A stretch of 8,491 nucleotides of DNA from an uncultured Flavobacteriales bacterium (GTDB lineage Bacteria; Bacteroidota; Bacteroidia; Flavobacteriales_D; Parvicellaceae): contig CALDTD010000227.1 in assembly GCA_937924345.1 (NCBI GenBank), positions 1 through 8,491 on the forward strand, in the 5' to 3' direction. Within the stretch, counting starts at the first letter, position 1. Each line of letters starts with the position of its first letter. The translations under genes were made by a program, and so were the position numbers. The notes below the pieces were generated by a model that had not been told where the DNA came from, did not search any database, and saw nothing but the letters and a program-made list of their open reading frames with translations. This document shows positions 1 through 5,370 of this stretch, piece by piece.

Positions 1-89
1 GGGGTTAAATTCCAAAATGCATTGGCTACATTACCCAAACCAAGCTCTGGTAAATTAGCTGTCGTTGGTTTTATTCCAAATTCATTCAT
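1..89 (-). CDS. pckA: Phosphoenolpyruvate carboxykinase (ATP), N-terminal fragment cut by window edge
   Basis: Reading leftward from the ATG at 89-87 gives 29 codons, open to the window edge, beginning MNEFGIKPTT and containing GLGNVANAFWNLT. I recognise this from memory as the N-terminus of flavobacterial ATP-dependent PEP carboxykinase, where a 'GLGNVANAFWNL(S/T)P' stretch precedes the nucleotide-binding core. The enzyme converts oxaloacetate and ATP to PEP, CO2 and ADP in the cytosol, the first committed step of gluconeogenesis. None of the catalytic motifs (P-loop, metal ligands) lie in the window, so the call rests on N-terminal similarity only. A second ATG at 85-83 is in another frame and is not used. 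A good promoter -7 element lies 26 bp upstream, suggesting independent transcription from the amidase gene behind it. The presence of a probable sucC fragment at the other edge is compatible with a central-carbon setting but proves nothing. Confidence 0.68.
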   Translation of the reverse strand, partial: MNEFGIKPTTANLPELGLGNVANAFWNLT

Positions 90-114
90 TATATTTAATT
101 TATAGTTTGTTTAA

Positions 115-122
115 CAAAAGTA
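115..122 (-). promoter_or_regulatory. Bacteroidota-type -7 promoter element for pckA
   Basis: On the minus strand this octamer reads TACTTTTG, an exact match to the Bacteroidota/Flavobacterium -7 consensus TAnnTTTG. It would place the transcription start around 108-110, giving a leader of roughly 20 nt before the pckA ATG at 89. No convincing TTG -33 element sits at the expected 19-21 bp distance, so the assignment rests on the -7 element and its position. Confidence 0.5.
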
Positions 123-149
123 CGATATCTAGTTTTGAAGCTCGTTTAG

Positions 150-181
150 ATTAACAATACTTTTACACTATTGTTGTTAAT
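150..181. repeat. Imperfect inverted repeat between amidase and pckA genes
   Basis: ATTAACAATA (150-159) and TATTGTTGTTAAT (169-181) can pair as a 10-bp stem with a 3-nt bulge and a 9-nt loop. It lies just after the amidase stop codon (minus strand) and upstream of the pckA promoter. It lacks a clear U-tract in either direction, so it is a poor intrinsic terminator; it could be an RNA 3'-end hairpin or an operator. In such AT-rich DNA chance is also possible. Confidence 0.3.
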
Positions 182-192
182 TATTAAAAATA

Positions 193-1128
193 TTACTTTT
201 TAATGGTCTCAAATTTTACGATGTAAGCGTCACTAAACTTTGTGTTTTTTATTTCTTTTAAAGCTTTTTTTGCATCTCTTTTATCTTCATAAGCACCTAC
301 ATAATATTTATAATTAAAAGTGGATGTGGAGTTTGTGATTTTAGCTTCTTCTATAGGTTCGTTTAGTTTCTTAAAGTCTGGATTGTCTAAAGAAACAGGT
401 CCAGTAGAAGCCATTATTTGTATTTTCCAAACGGGGCCTTCAACTTTTTTTACTGGCTTTTTATCACCTGGTTTACGCATTTCTATATTATGTTTTTTCT
501 TTAAATAGTCTCTAAATCCTCGAAAGACTGCAGATGCAATTAAATCTTGACCTCGATCAGAGTTTAGATACGCTTCTTCAGCTTTATTGGTCATAAATCC
601 AGTTTCTACTAAGACGGCAGGCATTTTACTATCTTTCAAAACCATCAAATTTCTAATTCTATCAGGGCGTAACTTTAAACCTCGACTATTTCTACCGGCT
701 CTAGTTTTAAATTGTTTTTCAATTTCTAATCCTAATTCTCTACTTATTTTACTGTTAATATCGTGAACGTGAGTTTCTGTCCCAAAAACCAATGGGTTTT
801 TGGCCGAGTTACAATGTATAGATATAAAGTAGTTAGCATTGGCTTTATTACCAATATTAACACGATCTTTTAATTCTATAAAAACGTCAGTTGTTCGAGT
901 GTAAATAACTTCTACTTTATGTCCTAAATATTGTGTTATGTAATTGCCAAGTTTATTAGCAATAAGTAAGTTTAAATCTTTTTCTACTTTGAAACCTTTT
1001 GTCATATTAAGATTGCCAGGGTCGCTACCACCATGACCAGCATCAATAACAACTTTAATTTTGTTAGTTTCTTGAGCATTTAAAACGATTGTAGCGAAAA
1101 GAAAAAATAGTGCAAGGAAAACTTTCAT
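193..1128 (-). CDS. Secreted N-acetylmuramoyl-L-alanine amidase (Amidase_3) with C-terminal SPOR-like domain
   Basis: A 311-residue zinc amidase that hydrolyses the bond between N-acetylmuramic acid and L-alanine of the stem peptide in periplasmic peptidoglycan. Residues 1-18 form a signal peptide (hydrophobic core FLALFFLFATIVL, probable cleavage after NA18). Residues about 24-210 are the Amidase_3 domain: VVIDAGHGG holds zinc ligand His32, Glu49 is the second ligand, SIHCNS holds His105, and VETGFMTN holds the catalytic Glu175. A basic linker (about 212-230, many Lys/Pro) leads to a C-terminal SPOR-like domain (about 233-308; VWKIQIMAS, then KYYVGAYEDKRDAKKALKEIK and DAYIVKF), which in other proteins binds denuded septal glycan. 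The domain order amidase-then-SPOR is common in Flavobacteriia. The ATG lies 3 bp after the stop of the NlpC/P60 gene, so the two are very likely cotranscribed. Similar to AmiC/AmiA-type enzymes but without an AMIN domain. The start is supported by the signal peptide beginning directly at it. Confidence 0.93.
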   Translation of the reverse strand: MKVFLALFFLFATIVLNAQETNKIKVVIDAGHGGSDPGNLNMTKGFKVEKDLNLLIANKLGNYITQYLGHKVEVIYTRTTDVFIELKDRVNIGNKANANYFISIHCNSAKNPLVFGTETHVHDINSKISRELGLEIEKQFKTRAGRNSRGLKLRPDRIRNLMVLKDSKMPAVLVETGFMTNKAEEAYLNSDRGQDLIASAVFRGFRDYLKKKHNIEMRKPGDKKPVKKVEGPVWKIQIMASTGPVSLDNPDFKKLNEPIEEAKITNSTSTFNYKYYVGAYEDKRDAKKALKEIKNTKFSDAYIVKFETIKK

Positions 1129-1131
1129 AAG

Positions 1132-2064
1132 TTACTTTTCTAAAGTTCGAGTTATAAATTGTAGTTTATCGTTCCAATAAATATTTGTTGTGATTTCTGT
1201 AATCATAATTCCTCTACTGGTAGAAGCATGTATCATATATAAAAGATCCTTATCTACTTCGCTTATTATTCCTACATGGTTTATTTTATTTTTATTTCTT
1301 CCAAAAAAGACTAAGTCTCCTACTTGAGCATTTTTTTGTTTTACTTCTTTAAATTGTAATGCTTGTGCCTTGGAAGTTCTGGGTAGCGAAATGTTATTTT
1401 TTGCCATAACATATTGTGTAAATCCAGAACAATCAAATCCTTTTGGTGTAATTCCACCGTATTTATATTTAGTTCCAATATGTTTTTTAGCTTCTTTTAA
1501 TATGTTTTTTTGTTGTTTTTTTATAGAAGTTTCCTTTACTTCTTCGGGAGCATCTTCAGGTATAATTATCAAGGGTGCTTTTTCCTTAATTACTGGTTTT
1601 GTTTTTGTAATTTCTTTAAAAGTCGCTTTGTGCTTAAATAAAGCAGAATATTCTTTGTACTTTTCTTCAGCAGCTTTAGAACTACCTTCTTTTTCTAATT
1701 CACGAATAGCATTAACCAAACCACTTTGTAAATCATAAATATAAACACCATAAGTAATATCATATTCTGATAAGGTATCTAAAGCAACAAAAGCTTTAAA
1801 ATTAGAAAGTGCATTTTCTGTGCTATATTTCTTTTTATCTTTTGCTAATTGATATTCTGCTAAAGCTTCAAATAGTTTTAATGGTGCATTACTTTTATAC
1901 TTGGCTAATGCTTGTAGTTTCTTAGTTTTTTTCAATACGGTTATATAGTTTCCTTGATCGTAGAGCATTTCAATTTTGTCAATATTTCTGTCTTGACTAA
2001 AAGTAAAACTACTTGTTAATGTACTTAAGAAAAGTACAAGCATTATGTATTTAAAAAACTGCAT
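1132..2064 (-). CDS. Secreted NlpC/P60-family peptidoglycan endopeptidase with helical N-terminal region
   Basis: A 310-residue protein with a signal peptide (residues 1 to about 23, cleavage probably after TFS23 before Gln24), a helical region (about 26-150), a Pro/Lys/Glu-rich linker (about 153-185) and a C-terminal NlpC/P60 domain (about 188-308). The catalytic Cys212 lies in GFDCSGFTQYV, His263 in NHVGIIS, and a third polar residue is probably His279 in MIHAST; LPRTSKAQ and QVGDLVFF are also typical of the fold. Such enzymes cut stem peptides, classically between D-Glu and diaminopimelate. The helical N-terminus (DQGNYITVLKKTKKL, LFEALAEYQLAK) resembles TPR-like repeats that could bind a partner; this is inference. 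Its stop is followed after 3 bp by the ATG of the amidase, giving a two-gene wall-hydrolase operon. The N-terminal part has no SH3 or LysM motif that I can recognise, so how it binds the wall is unclear. Confidence 0.92.
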   Translation of the reverse strand: MQFFKYIMLVLFLSTLTSSFTFSQDRNIDKIEMLYDQGNYITVLKKTKKLQALAKYKSNAPLKLFEALAEYQLAKDKKKYSTENALSNFKAFVALDTLSEYDITYGVYIYDLQSGLVNAIRELEKEGSSKAAEEKYKEYSALFKHKATFKEITKTKPVIKEKAPLIIIPEDAPEEVKETSIKKQQKNILKEAKKHIGTKYKYGGITPKGFDCSGFTQYVMAKNNISLPRTSKAQALQFKEVKQKNAQVGDLVFFGRNKNKINHVGIISEVDKDLLYMIHASTSRGIMITEITTNIYWNDKLQFITRTLEK

Positions 2065-2101
2065 ATATCTTTACAAATGAAATAAAATAAATAATTTGTT
2101 T

Positions 2102-2131
2102 CAATACCTAAGAAAATAGTATGCCAACAAA
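2102..2131 (-). promoter_or_regulatory. Possible promoter of the NlpC/P60-amidase operon
   Basis: On the minus strand a TTTG (2131-2128) is followed after 17 bp by TAGGTATTG (2110-2102), an imperfect version of the flavobacterial TTG...TAnnTTTG promoter, about 38 bp before the NlpC/P60 ATG at 2064. The -7 element deviates from consensus by one inserted base, so this is only a candidate. Confidence 0.25.
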
Positions 2132-2137
2132 TTATTG

Positions 2138-2160
2138 TTAACTCTTAACAACTTCTTAAC
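2138..2160. repeat. Three TTAAC direct repeats in a divergent intergenic region
   Basis: TTAAC occurs at 2138-2142, 2145-2149 and 2156-2160, with start-to-start spacings of 7 and 11 bp; the first copy lies within the palindrome GTTAAC. The cluster lies between the divergent NlpC/P60 gene and the acidic hypothetical gene, upstream of the candidate promoter of the former. The 11-bp spacing of the last two copies matches about one helical turn, as for a regulator binding one face of DNA. No regulator is identified, and AT-rich background weakens the case. Confidence 0.35.
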
Positions 2161-2211
2161 TTAGTGAACAGAAGATCTATTAATTTTTAATCATTAAGGT
2201 TTACTTTTTAT

Positions 2212-2219
2212 TATTTTTG
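2212..2219 (+). promoter_or_regulatory. Candidate -7 element of the acidic hypothetical gene
   Basis: TATTTTTG matches the TAnnTTTG consensus exactly. If used, transcription would start near 2224-2226, only 6-8 nt before the ATG at 2232, giving a very short leader. It also covers the alternative TTG start at 2217, which favours ATG 2232 as the real start. No good -33 box is seen, and T-rich sequence makes chance matches likely. Confidence 0.35.
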
Positions 2220-2231
2220 CTAAAAAAAACG

Positions 2232-2705
2232 ATGAAACATACAGAAGTTAAAACAGGTGAAGGCCTTGGAGATATTAAGTTCGGAATTACAAGAGATCAA
2301 TTAGTAGATATACTAGGACAACCAACCGAAAAAGATGGTTTTTCTTACGAAGGTGGAGAAGAAATTGATACTGAAGCTTGGCATTATGATGAATTAGAAG
2401 TTTCTTTTTCTTTTGATAAGGATGATGATTGGCGTTTAGGAACAATTGCGTCGAGCTCTGAAGAAACAACTTTTGGAGGAGAAAAAATAATCGATTTAGA
2501 TGTAGATTCTTTGATGAATTTATTAAAGAACAAAGGTTATGATGATGTGCATTCTGAGGATTTATCAACTGATGAAATTCCAAATCATCATGTTGTAACT
2601 ATTGATGAAGAAAGTATTAATTTTTGGTTTGAAGACGGTGAATTGTCGGAAATTCAATGGAGTCCAAATTGGGAGAATGAAGAAACGATTATTTGGCCAA
2701 ACTAA
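2232..2705 (+). CDS. Acidic cytosolic protein of unknown function
   Basis: I do not recognise a named family. From ATG 2232 the protein has 157 residues (MKHTEVKTGEGLGDIKFG...); an in-frame TTG at 2217 would add five residues (MLKKT) but overlaps a likely promoter element, so I prefer the ATG. There is no signal peptide or membrane segment. It is strikingly acidic, with runs such as KDDDWR, YEGGEEIDTEA and NWENEE, and few basic residues. The N-terminal 'GLGDIKFGITRDQLVDILGQPTE' is a pattern seen in many small bacterial proteins, where a short strand plus helix 'xxFGMtxxev..lLGxP' opens an alpha/beta fold (SmpA/BamE-like or immunity-protein-like); this is a resemblance, not an assignment. The C-terminal half has repeated strands ending in aromatic-rich ISFWFEDG-like segments (INFWFEDGELSEIQWSPNW). 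The gene is a single transcription unit: its own promoter region upstream and a strong terminator directly downstream. Divergent from the NlpC/P60 gene. No toxin or secretion partner is adjacent. Confidence 0.8.
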   Translation: MKHTEVKTGEGLGDIKFGITRDQLVDILGQPTEKDGFSYEGGEEIDTEAWHYDELEVSFSFDKDDDWRLGTIASSSEETTFGGEKIIDLDVDSLMNLLKNKGYDDVHSEDLSTDEIPNHHVVTIDEESINFWFEDGELSEIQWSPNWENEETIIWPN

Positions 2706-2723
2706 TCTAAAATAGTTTTTTAT

Positions 2724-2757
2724 AAAAAGCTCAGGGCGATATGTCTTGAGCTTTTTT
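2724..2757 (+). terminator. Strong intrinsic terminator after the acidic hypothetical gene
   Basis: AAAAAGCTCAGGGC (2724-2737) pairs with GTCTTGAGCTTTTT (2743-2756) as a 14-bp stem with two G-T wobbles and a 5-nt loop GATAT, followed by a T-rich run (2752-2764, interrupted by one C). It starts 18 bp after the stop codon at 2705. The A-run on the left arm means it could also work on the reverse strand, but no minus-strand gene approaches it. It should separate the hypothetical gene from trmN6, which starts 20 bp further on. Confidence 0.85.
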
Positions 2758-2776
2758 CTTTTTTATAATTGAATTA

Positions 2777-3484
2777 ATGGGAGTTTTTCGTTTTAAACAA
2801 TTTAATATTCGTCAAGATAACACCGCAATGAAAATTGGAACCGATGGTACTTTATTGGGTGCTTGGTTTAGTGTTAAAAATGTAAACAAAATCTTAGATA
2901 TTGGAACAGGTACAGGCGTTATTGCTTTAATGGCTGCTCAACGAAACACCAAAGCAAAAATAACAGCTTTAGAAATTAATAAAGATGCAATTATAGACGC
3001 AACTTTTAATATAAATGAATCTCCTTGGTCAGATAGAGTGGAGTTAATAAATAAGGGCTTACAAGAGTTTACTACAAAAGAGAAATATGATGTAATTGTA
3101 TCAAACCCTCCTTTTTTTGAAAATAGTTTACGATCAGATTCCAATAATAGAAATAACGCGCGTCATACCGATTCATTACATTATTCAGATATTTTAACTT
3201 TTGCAGAAGAACGCTTGTCTGATAATGGTAGGGTAGCATTAATATTACCTGTAGAAAATGCAGAACAATGTATTCGAATAGCAAAAGATTATAACTTGTA
3301 CTTAAAGCGAAAAACCTATGTAAAGCCAGTTCCTCATAAGCCAGCTCACCGTATAGCTTTTGAGTTAACTAATCAAGTTATTTCTAAACCAGAGGAAAAC
3401 GTATTGATTGTAGAAACCGGAAAACGACATGATTATACAGAAGATTACATTGCTATGTGCAAAGATTTTTACATTATAATGTAA
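2777..3484 (+). CDS. trmN6: tRNA1(Val) (adenine(37)-N6)-methyltransferase
   Basis: A 235-residue cytosolic class I SAM-dependent methyltransferase (YfiC/TrmN6 family) that methylates N6 of adenine 37, next to the anticodon of tRNA1(Val). Evidence: the family-type N-terminus FRFKQFNIRQDNTAMKIGTDGTLLGAW (residues 4-30), the SAM-binding motif I DIGTGTGVIAL (41-51), the acidic end of strand 2 ALEIN (64-68), and the N6-adenine catalytic motif NPPF (110-113, within IVSNPPFFEN). Length equals the family norm (about 235-245). The ATG at 2777 places the conserved N-terminus right at the start, supporting it. It lies 20 bp after a terminator and so probably has its own promoter close by, although I cannot point to a clear one; TATAATTG at 2764-2771 is a weak candidate. 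The next gene starts 74 bp after the stop. NPPF alone would also fit other N6-adenine or N5-glutamine methyltransferases, but the N-terminal block is specific enough to favour TrmN6. Confidence 0.93.
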   Translation: MGVFRFKQFNIRQDNTAMKIGTDGTLLGAWFSVKNVNKILDIGTGTGVIALMAAQRNTKAKITALEINKDAIIDATFNINESPWSDRVELINKGLQEFTTKEKYDVIVSNPPFFENSLRSDSNNRNNARHTDSLHYSDILTFAEERLSDNGRVALILPVENAEQCIRIAKDYNLYLKRKTYVKPVPHKPAHRIAFELTNQVISKPEENVLIVETGKRHDYTEDYIAMCKDFYIIM

Positions 3485-3503
3485 GTTTTCTGTTTTTGAA
3501 AAC
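3485..3503 (+). other. Small hairpin directly after the trmN6 stop
   Basis: GTTTTC (3485-3490) and GAAAAC (3498-3503) form a perfect 6-bp stem with a 7-nt T-rich loop. There is no T-run after it, so termination would be weak. It overlaps the TTG at 3496 that begins the short hydrophobic frame described separately. Confidence 0.25.
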
Positions 3504-3555
3504 ATTGGCTATTCTAATTCTTTCGTTATTCTTCTTTTTGTTTTACATTTACTAG
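3496..3555 (+). other. Possible 19-residue hydrophobic peptide in the leader of the PorP/SprF-like gene
   Basis: From TTG 3496 the frame reads KTLAILILSLFFFLFYIY after the initiator and stops at TAG 3553-3555. It is in the same frame as the PorP/SprF-like gene, whose GTG start follows two codons later (3559). The composition (a Lys followed by a long hydrophobic run) looks like a signal peptide or a one-helix membrane peptide. Nothing shows that it is translated: there is no ATG, no ribosome-binding site that I can see, and T-rich intergenic DNA often encodes Leu/Phe/Ile runs. Alternatives are a leader peptide, the remnant of an older longer N-terminus, or noise. Confidence 0.2.
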
Positions 3556-3558
3556 TAC

Positions 3559-4575
3559 GTGGGTATTCATTTAAAATATAGATTATTCGTTCTTGTTTTT
3601 TTTCTAGTTCAAGCTATTTTTGGGCAAGATATTCACTTTTCCCAATTCGATTTGTCGCCGCTTAATTTAAACCCAGCGCAAACAGGTCAATTTGTTGGGG
3701 ACTATCGTTTTGTTGGTAATTATAGAACGCAATGGTCATCTGTTACAGTTCCTTACAATACTTTTAGTTTTGGTGCTGATGCAAGAAATTTTTTACCACA
3801 GAAAAATTTTGCAGGAGGCATACAAATTAATCAAGATGTTGCAGGAGATTCTCGATTTAGAACTTTTCAAACGAACGTATCAGGTTCTTATTTAACGCCT
3901 GTTTCTGAAGATTCAACTCAAAACTTATCCTTTGGTTTGCAAGCAGGGGTTACGAATAAAAATATTTCTTATGATCCTTTATTTTTTGATGTTCAGTTTG
4001 ATGGATATATTTATAACCCTAACTTATCAACACAAGAAAATTTTGCAAAAAGCAGTAAAACTTATTTAAATCTAAATTCTGGAATTGCTTATTTTAATCA
4101 AATAGAAAAGCGAAAAAAAATAGGTGCCGGAATAGCTTTATTTAATATTACCAAGCCCGATCAAAGTTTTTACAACGAGGCAGAGATAAAGTTAGATAGG
4201 AGGTTAGTAATTCATGCAAATGCGGAGTGGGCGGTAAGTGAAAAAATTAATGTATTGCCAAGTTTAATTTATTTAAGACAAGGAAAGTATAACGAGTTTA
4301 ATTTTGGTGGCTCAGGAAAATATATTCTTACAGATTTTATTGGGATGTACAGAGCAGTTTGGTTGGGGATTTATTATAGAAACAAAGATGCAGGTTTTTT
4401 TACCGCTGGGATGGATTATGACAATTGGAAAATTGGGTTAAGTTACGATATAAATACTTCTACATTAGTTCCTGCAAGTAGAAGGCGTGGAGGGTTAGAA
4501 TTAGCGTTGATTTATATTATAAATAAAATACCTTTCAAGCGAATTCAACATCGAGTTTGTCCAGATTATATTTAA
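3559..4575 (+). CDS. PorP/SprF family type IX secretion system outer-membrane protein
   Basis: A 338-residue outer-membrane beta-barrel of the PorP/SprF family, members of which in Bacteroidota assist type IX secretion or surface attachment of particular substrates, including gliding adhesins. Residues 1-22 form a signal peptide (RLFVLVFFLVQAIFG, likely cleavage before Gln23); the mature N-terminus QDIHFSQFDLSPLNLNPAQTG is the family hallmark, followed by RFVGNYRTQWSSV (51-63), PYNTFSFGAD (66-75) and alternating strands (GIAYFNQ, GIGAGIALFN, IGLSYDINTS). The C-terminus ends in the family-typical short tail with CPDYI, consistent with a complete barrel. The start is GTG: an in-frame TAG at 3553-3555 rules out anything longer. 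The next gene, birA, begins at the base after the stop, so the two are likely cotranscribed. PorP/SprF paralogs are commonly beside a large adhesin carrying a T9SS C-terminal signal; none is present here, so its client cannot be inferred. Several paralogs per genome are usual, so I give no specific symbol. Confidence 0.93.
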   Translation: MGIHLKYRLFVLVFFLVQAIFGQDIHFSQFDLSPLNLNPAQTGQFVGDYRFVGNYRTQWSSVTVPYNTFSFGADARNFLPQKNFAGGIQINQDVAGDSRFRTFQTNVSGSYLTPVSEDSTQNLSFGLQAGVTNKNISYDPLFFDVQFDGYIYNPNLSTQENFAKSSKTYLNLNSGIAYFNQIEKRKKIGAGIALFNITKPDQSFYNEAEIKLDRRLVIHANAEWAVSEKINVLPSLIYLRQGKYNEFNFGGSGKYILTDFIGMYRAVWLGIYYRNKDAGFFTAGMDYDNWKIGLSYDINTSTLVPASRRRGGLELALIYIINKIPFKRIQHRVCPDYI

Positions 4576-5316
4576 ATGTTAGTTTTTGGACATACTATAG
4601 AGGAATTAGAATTAGTCGCTTCTACAAATGATTACTTGTTAGATAAGTCTAGGAAACAAAGGTTATTTGAAGGAGAAGTTGTATTTACTCATTTTCAAAC
4701 AAAGGGGAGAGGGCAACGAGAAAATAGTTGGGAAGCATTACCAGGCCAAAACTTATTATTTTCTGTGTTTACTTTACCGACTTTTTTATTGGGTGATAAC
4801 TTTTTCTTATTAAGTAAGGTAGTCGCTTTGGCTTTAAAAGAAGTAGTAGAAGAAATTTGTATAAATGATAATGTAGAGATAAAATGGCCAAACGATATTT
4901 ATGTTAATAAAAAGAAAATCGGAGGAATTTTAATCGAAAATCAATTTAAGGGAAATTTAATCAAACAAGCCGTAATCGGTATTGGGTTGAATGTAAATCA
5001 AACAGCTTTTGAAACAAATAACGCTATAAGTTTAAAGCTTTTAACTTCAAAACAGTTTGAAATAAAAAAAGTTTTAGAGTTAGTATTACAACGATTAGAA
5101 TATTTTTATCTCAGTTTAAAATGGGGCAAAAATAAAGAGATAGAGTCACTTTATTTAGAGGGTCTAATGAACTTAAACATTGAAGCAAATTATTTAGTTG
5201 ATTCCTCTTCGGTTAAAGGAATTATAAAGCAGGTTAAAAATAATGGAGTATTAGAAATTGAAATCAATAAAGAAACAAAGTGTTTTCAATTTAAAGAAAT
5301 CCGTTTTTTGATTTGA
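4576..5316 (+). CDS. birA: Biotin--[acetyl-CoA-carboxylase] ligase (BirA catalytic type)
   Basis: A 246-residue cytosolic enzyme that activates biotin with ATP and transfers it to a lysine of biotin carboxyl carrier protein, serving acetyl-CoA carboxylase and other biotin enzymes. Motifs: STN (17-19) of the N-terminal helix, QTKGRGQRENSW (41-52; the biotinyl-AMP loop, equivalent to GRGRRGR in E. coli), KWPNDIYV (103-110), KIGGILIE (114-121) and GIGLNVNQ (135-142). A small C-terminal SH3-like domain (about 205-246; SVKGIIKQV, GVLEIEI) is present. There is no N-terminal helix-turn-helix, so this is a group I enzyme that does not act as a repressor. Its ATG directly follows the TAA of the PorP/SprF-like gene (TAAATG), implying translational coupling. 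The pairing with a surface-secretion gene has no obvious functional reason. The 3' end faces the convergent MATE gene. Confidence 0.95.
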   Translation: MLVFGHTIEELELVASTNDYLLDKSRKQRLFEGEVVFTHFQTKGRGQRENSWEALPGQNLLFSVFTLPTFLLGDNFFLLSKVVALALKEVVEEICINDNVEIKWPNDIYVNKKKIGGILIENQFKGNLIKQAVIGIGLNVNQTAFETNNAISLKLLTSKQFEIKKVLELVLQRLEYFYLSLKWGKNKEIESLYLEGLMNLNIEANYLVDSSSVKGIIKQVKNNGVLEIEINKETKCFQFKEIRFLI

Positions 5317-5370
5317 GTTATAAATACATTTATTTCTAATAAAAGCTAAAAAATAATATTATTTATAACT
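5316..5370. terminator. Inverted repeat shared by the ends of the convergent birA and MATE genes
   Basis: AGTTATAAATA (5316-5326) and TATTTATAACT (5360-5370) are an exact 11-bp inverted repeat enclosing a 33-nt spacer, which itself holds a small hairpin (TTTATT TCT AATAAA) and the palindrome AATAATATTATT. The left arm overlaps the last base of the birA stop; the right arm encodes the last codons and stop of the MATE gene. It may act as a bidirectional transcript end. The stem is all A/T but one G-C pair and the loop is long, so it is a weak candidate. Confidence 0.4.

Noticed and set aside
320..508. 62-codon plus-strand frame opposite the amidase SPOR region
   Set aside because: Antisense shadow of a clearly conserved domain; no promoter or family signal.
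1370..1738. 122-codon plus-strand frame opposite the NlpC/P60 gene
   Set aside because: It reads Phe/Ser/Cys-rich antisense of the linker and catalytic domain; the minus frame has the Cys/His catalytic motifs and signal peptide.
2217..2231. TTG at 2217 as start of the acidic hypothetical gene
   Set aside because: An ATG lies five codons later, the conserved-looking sequence begins after it, and the TTG falls inside a likely promoter -7 element.
2287..2583. 98-codon open frame on the minus strand inside the acidic hypothetical gene
   Set aside because: Its His/Leu/Asn-rich composition is the antisense reading of an Asp/Glu/Lys-rich gene, it has no domain pattern, and it lies fully under a better-supported gene.
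2938..3284. Two minus-strand open frames (68 and 70 codons) opposite trmN6
   Set aside because: Both are covered by the methyltransferase with intact SAM-binding and NPPF motifs and lack any recognisable features.
3692..3895. 67-codon alternate frame within the PorP/SprF-like gene
   Set aside because: Overlaps the hallmark-bearing barrel frame, shows low-complexity hydrophobic composition and no independent start signals.
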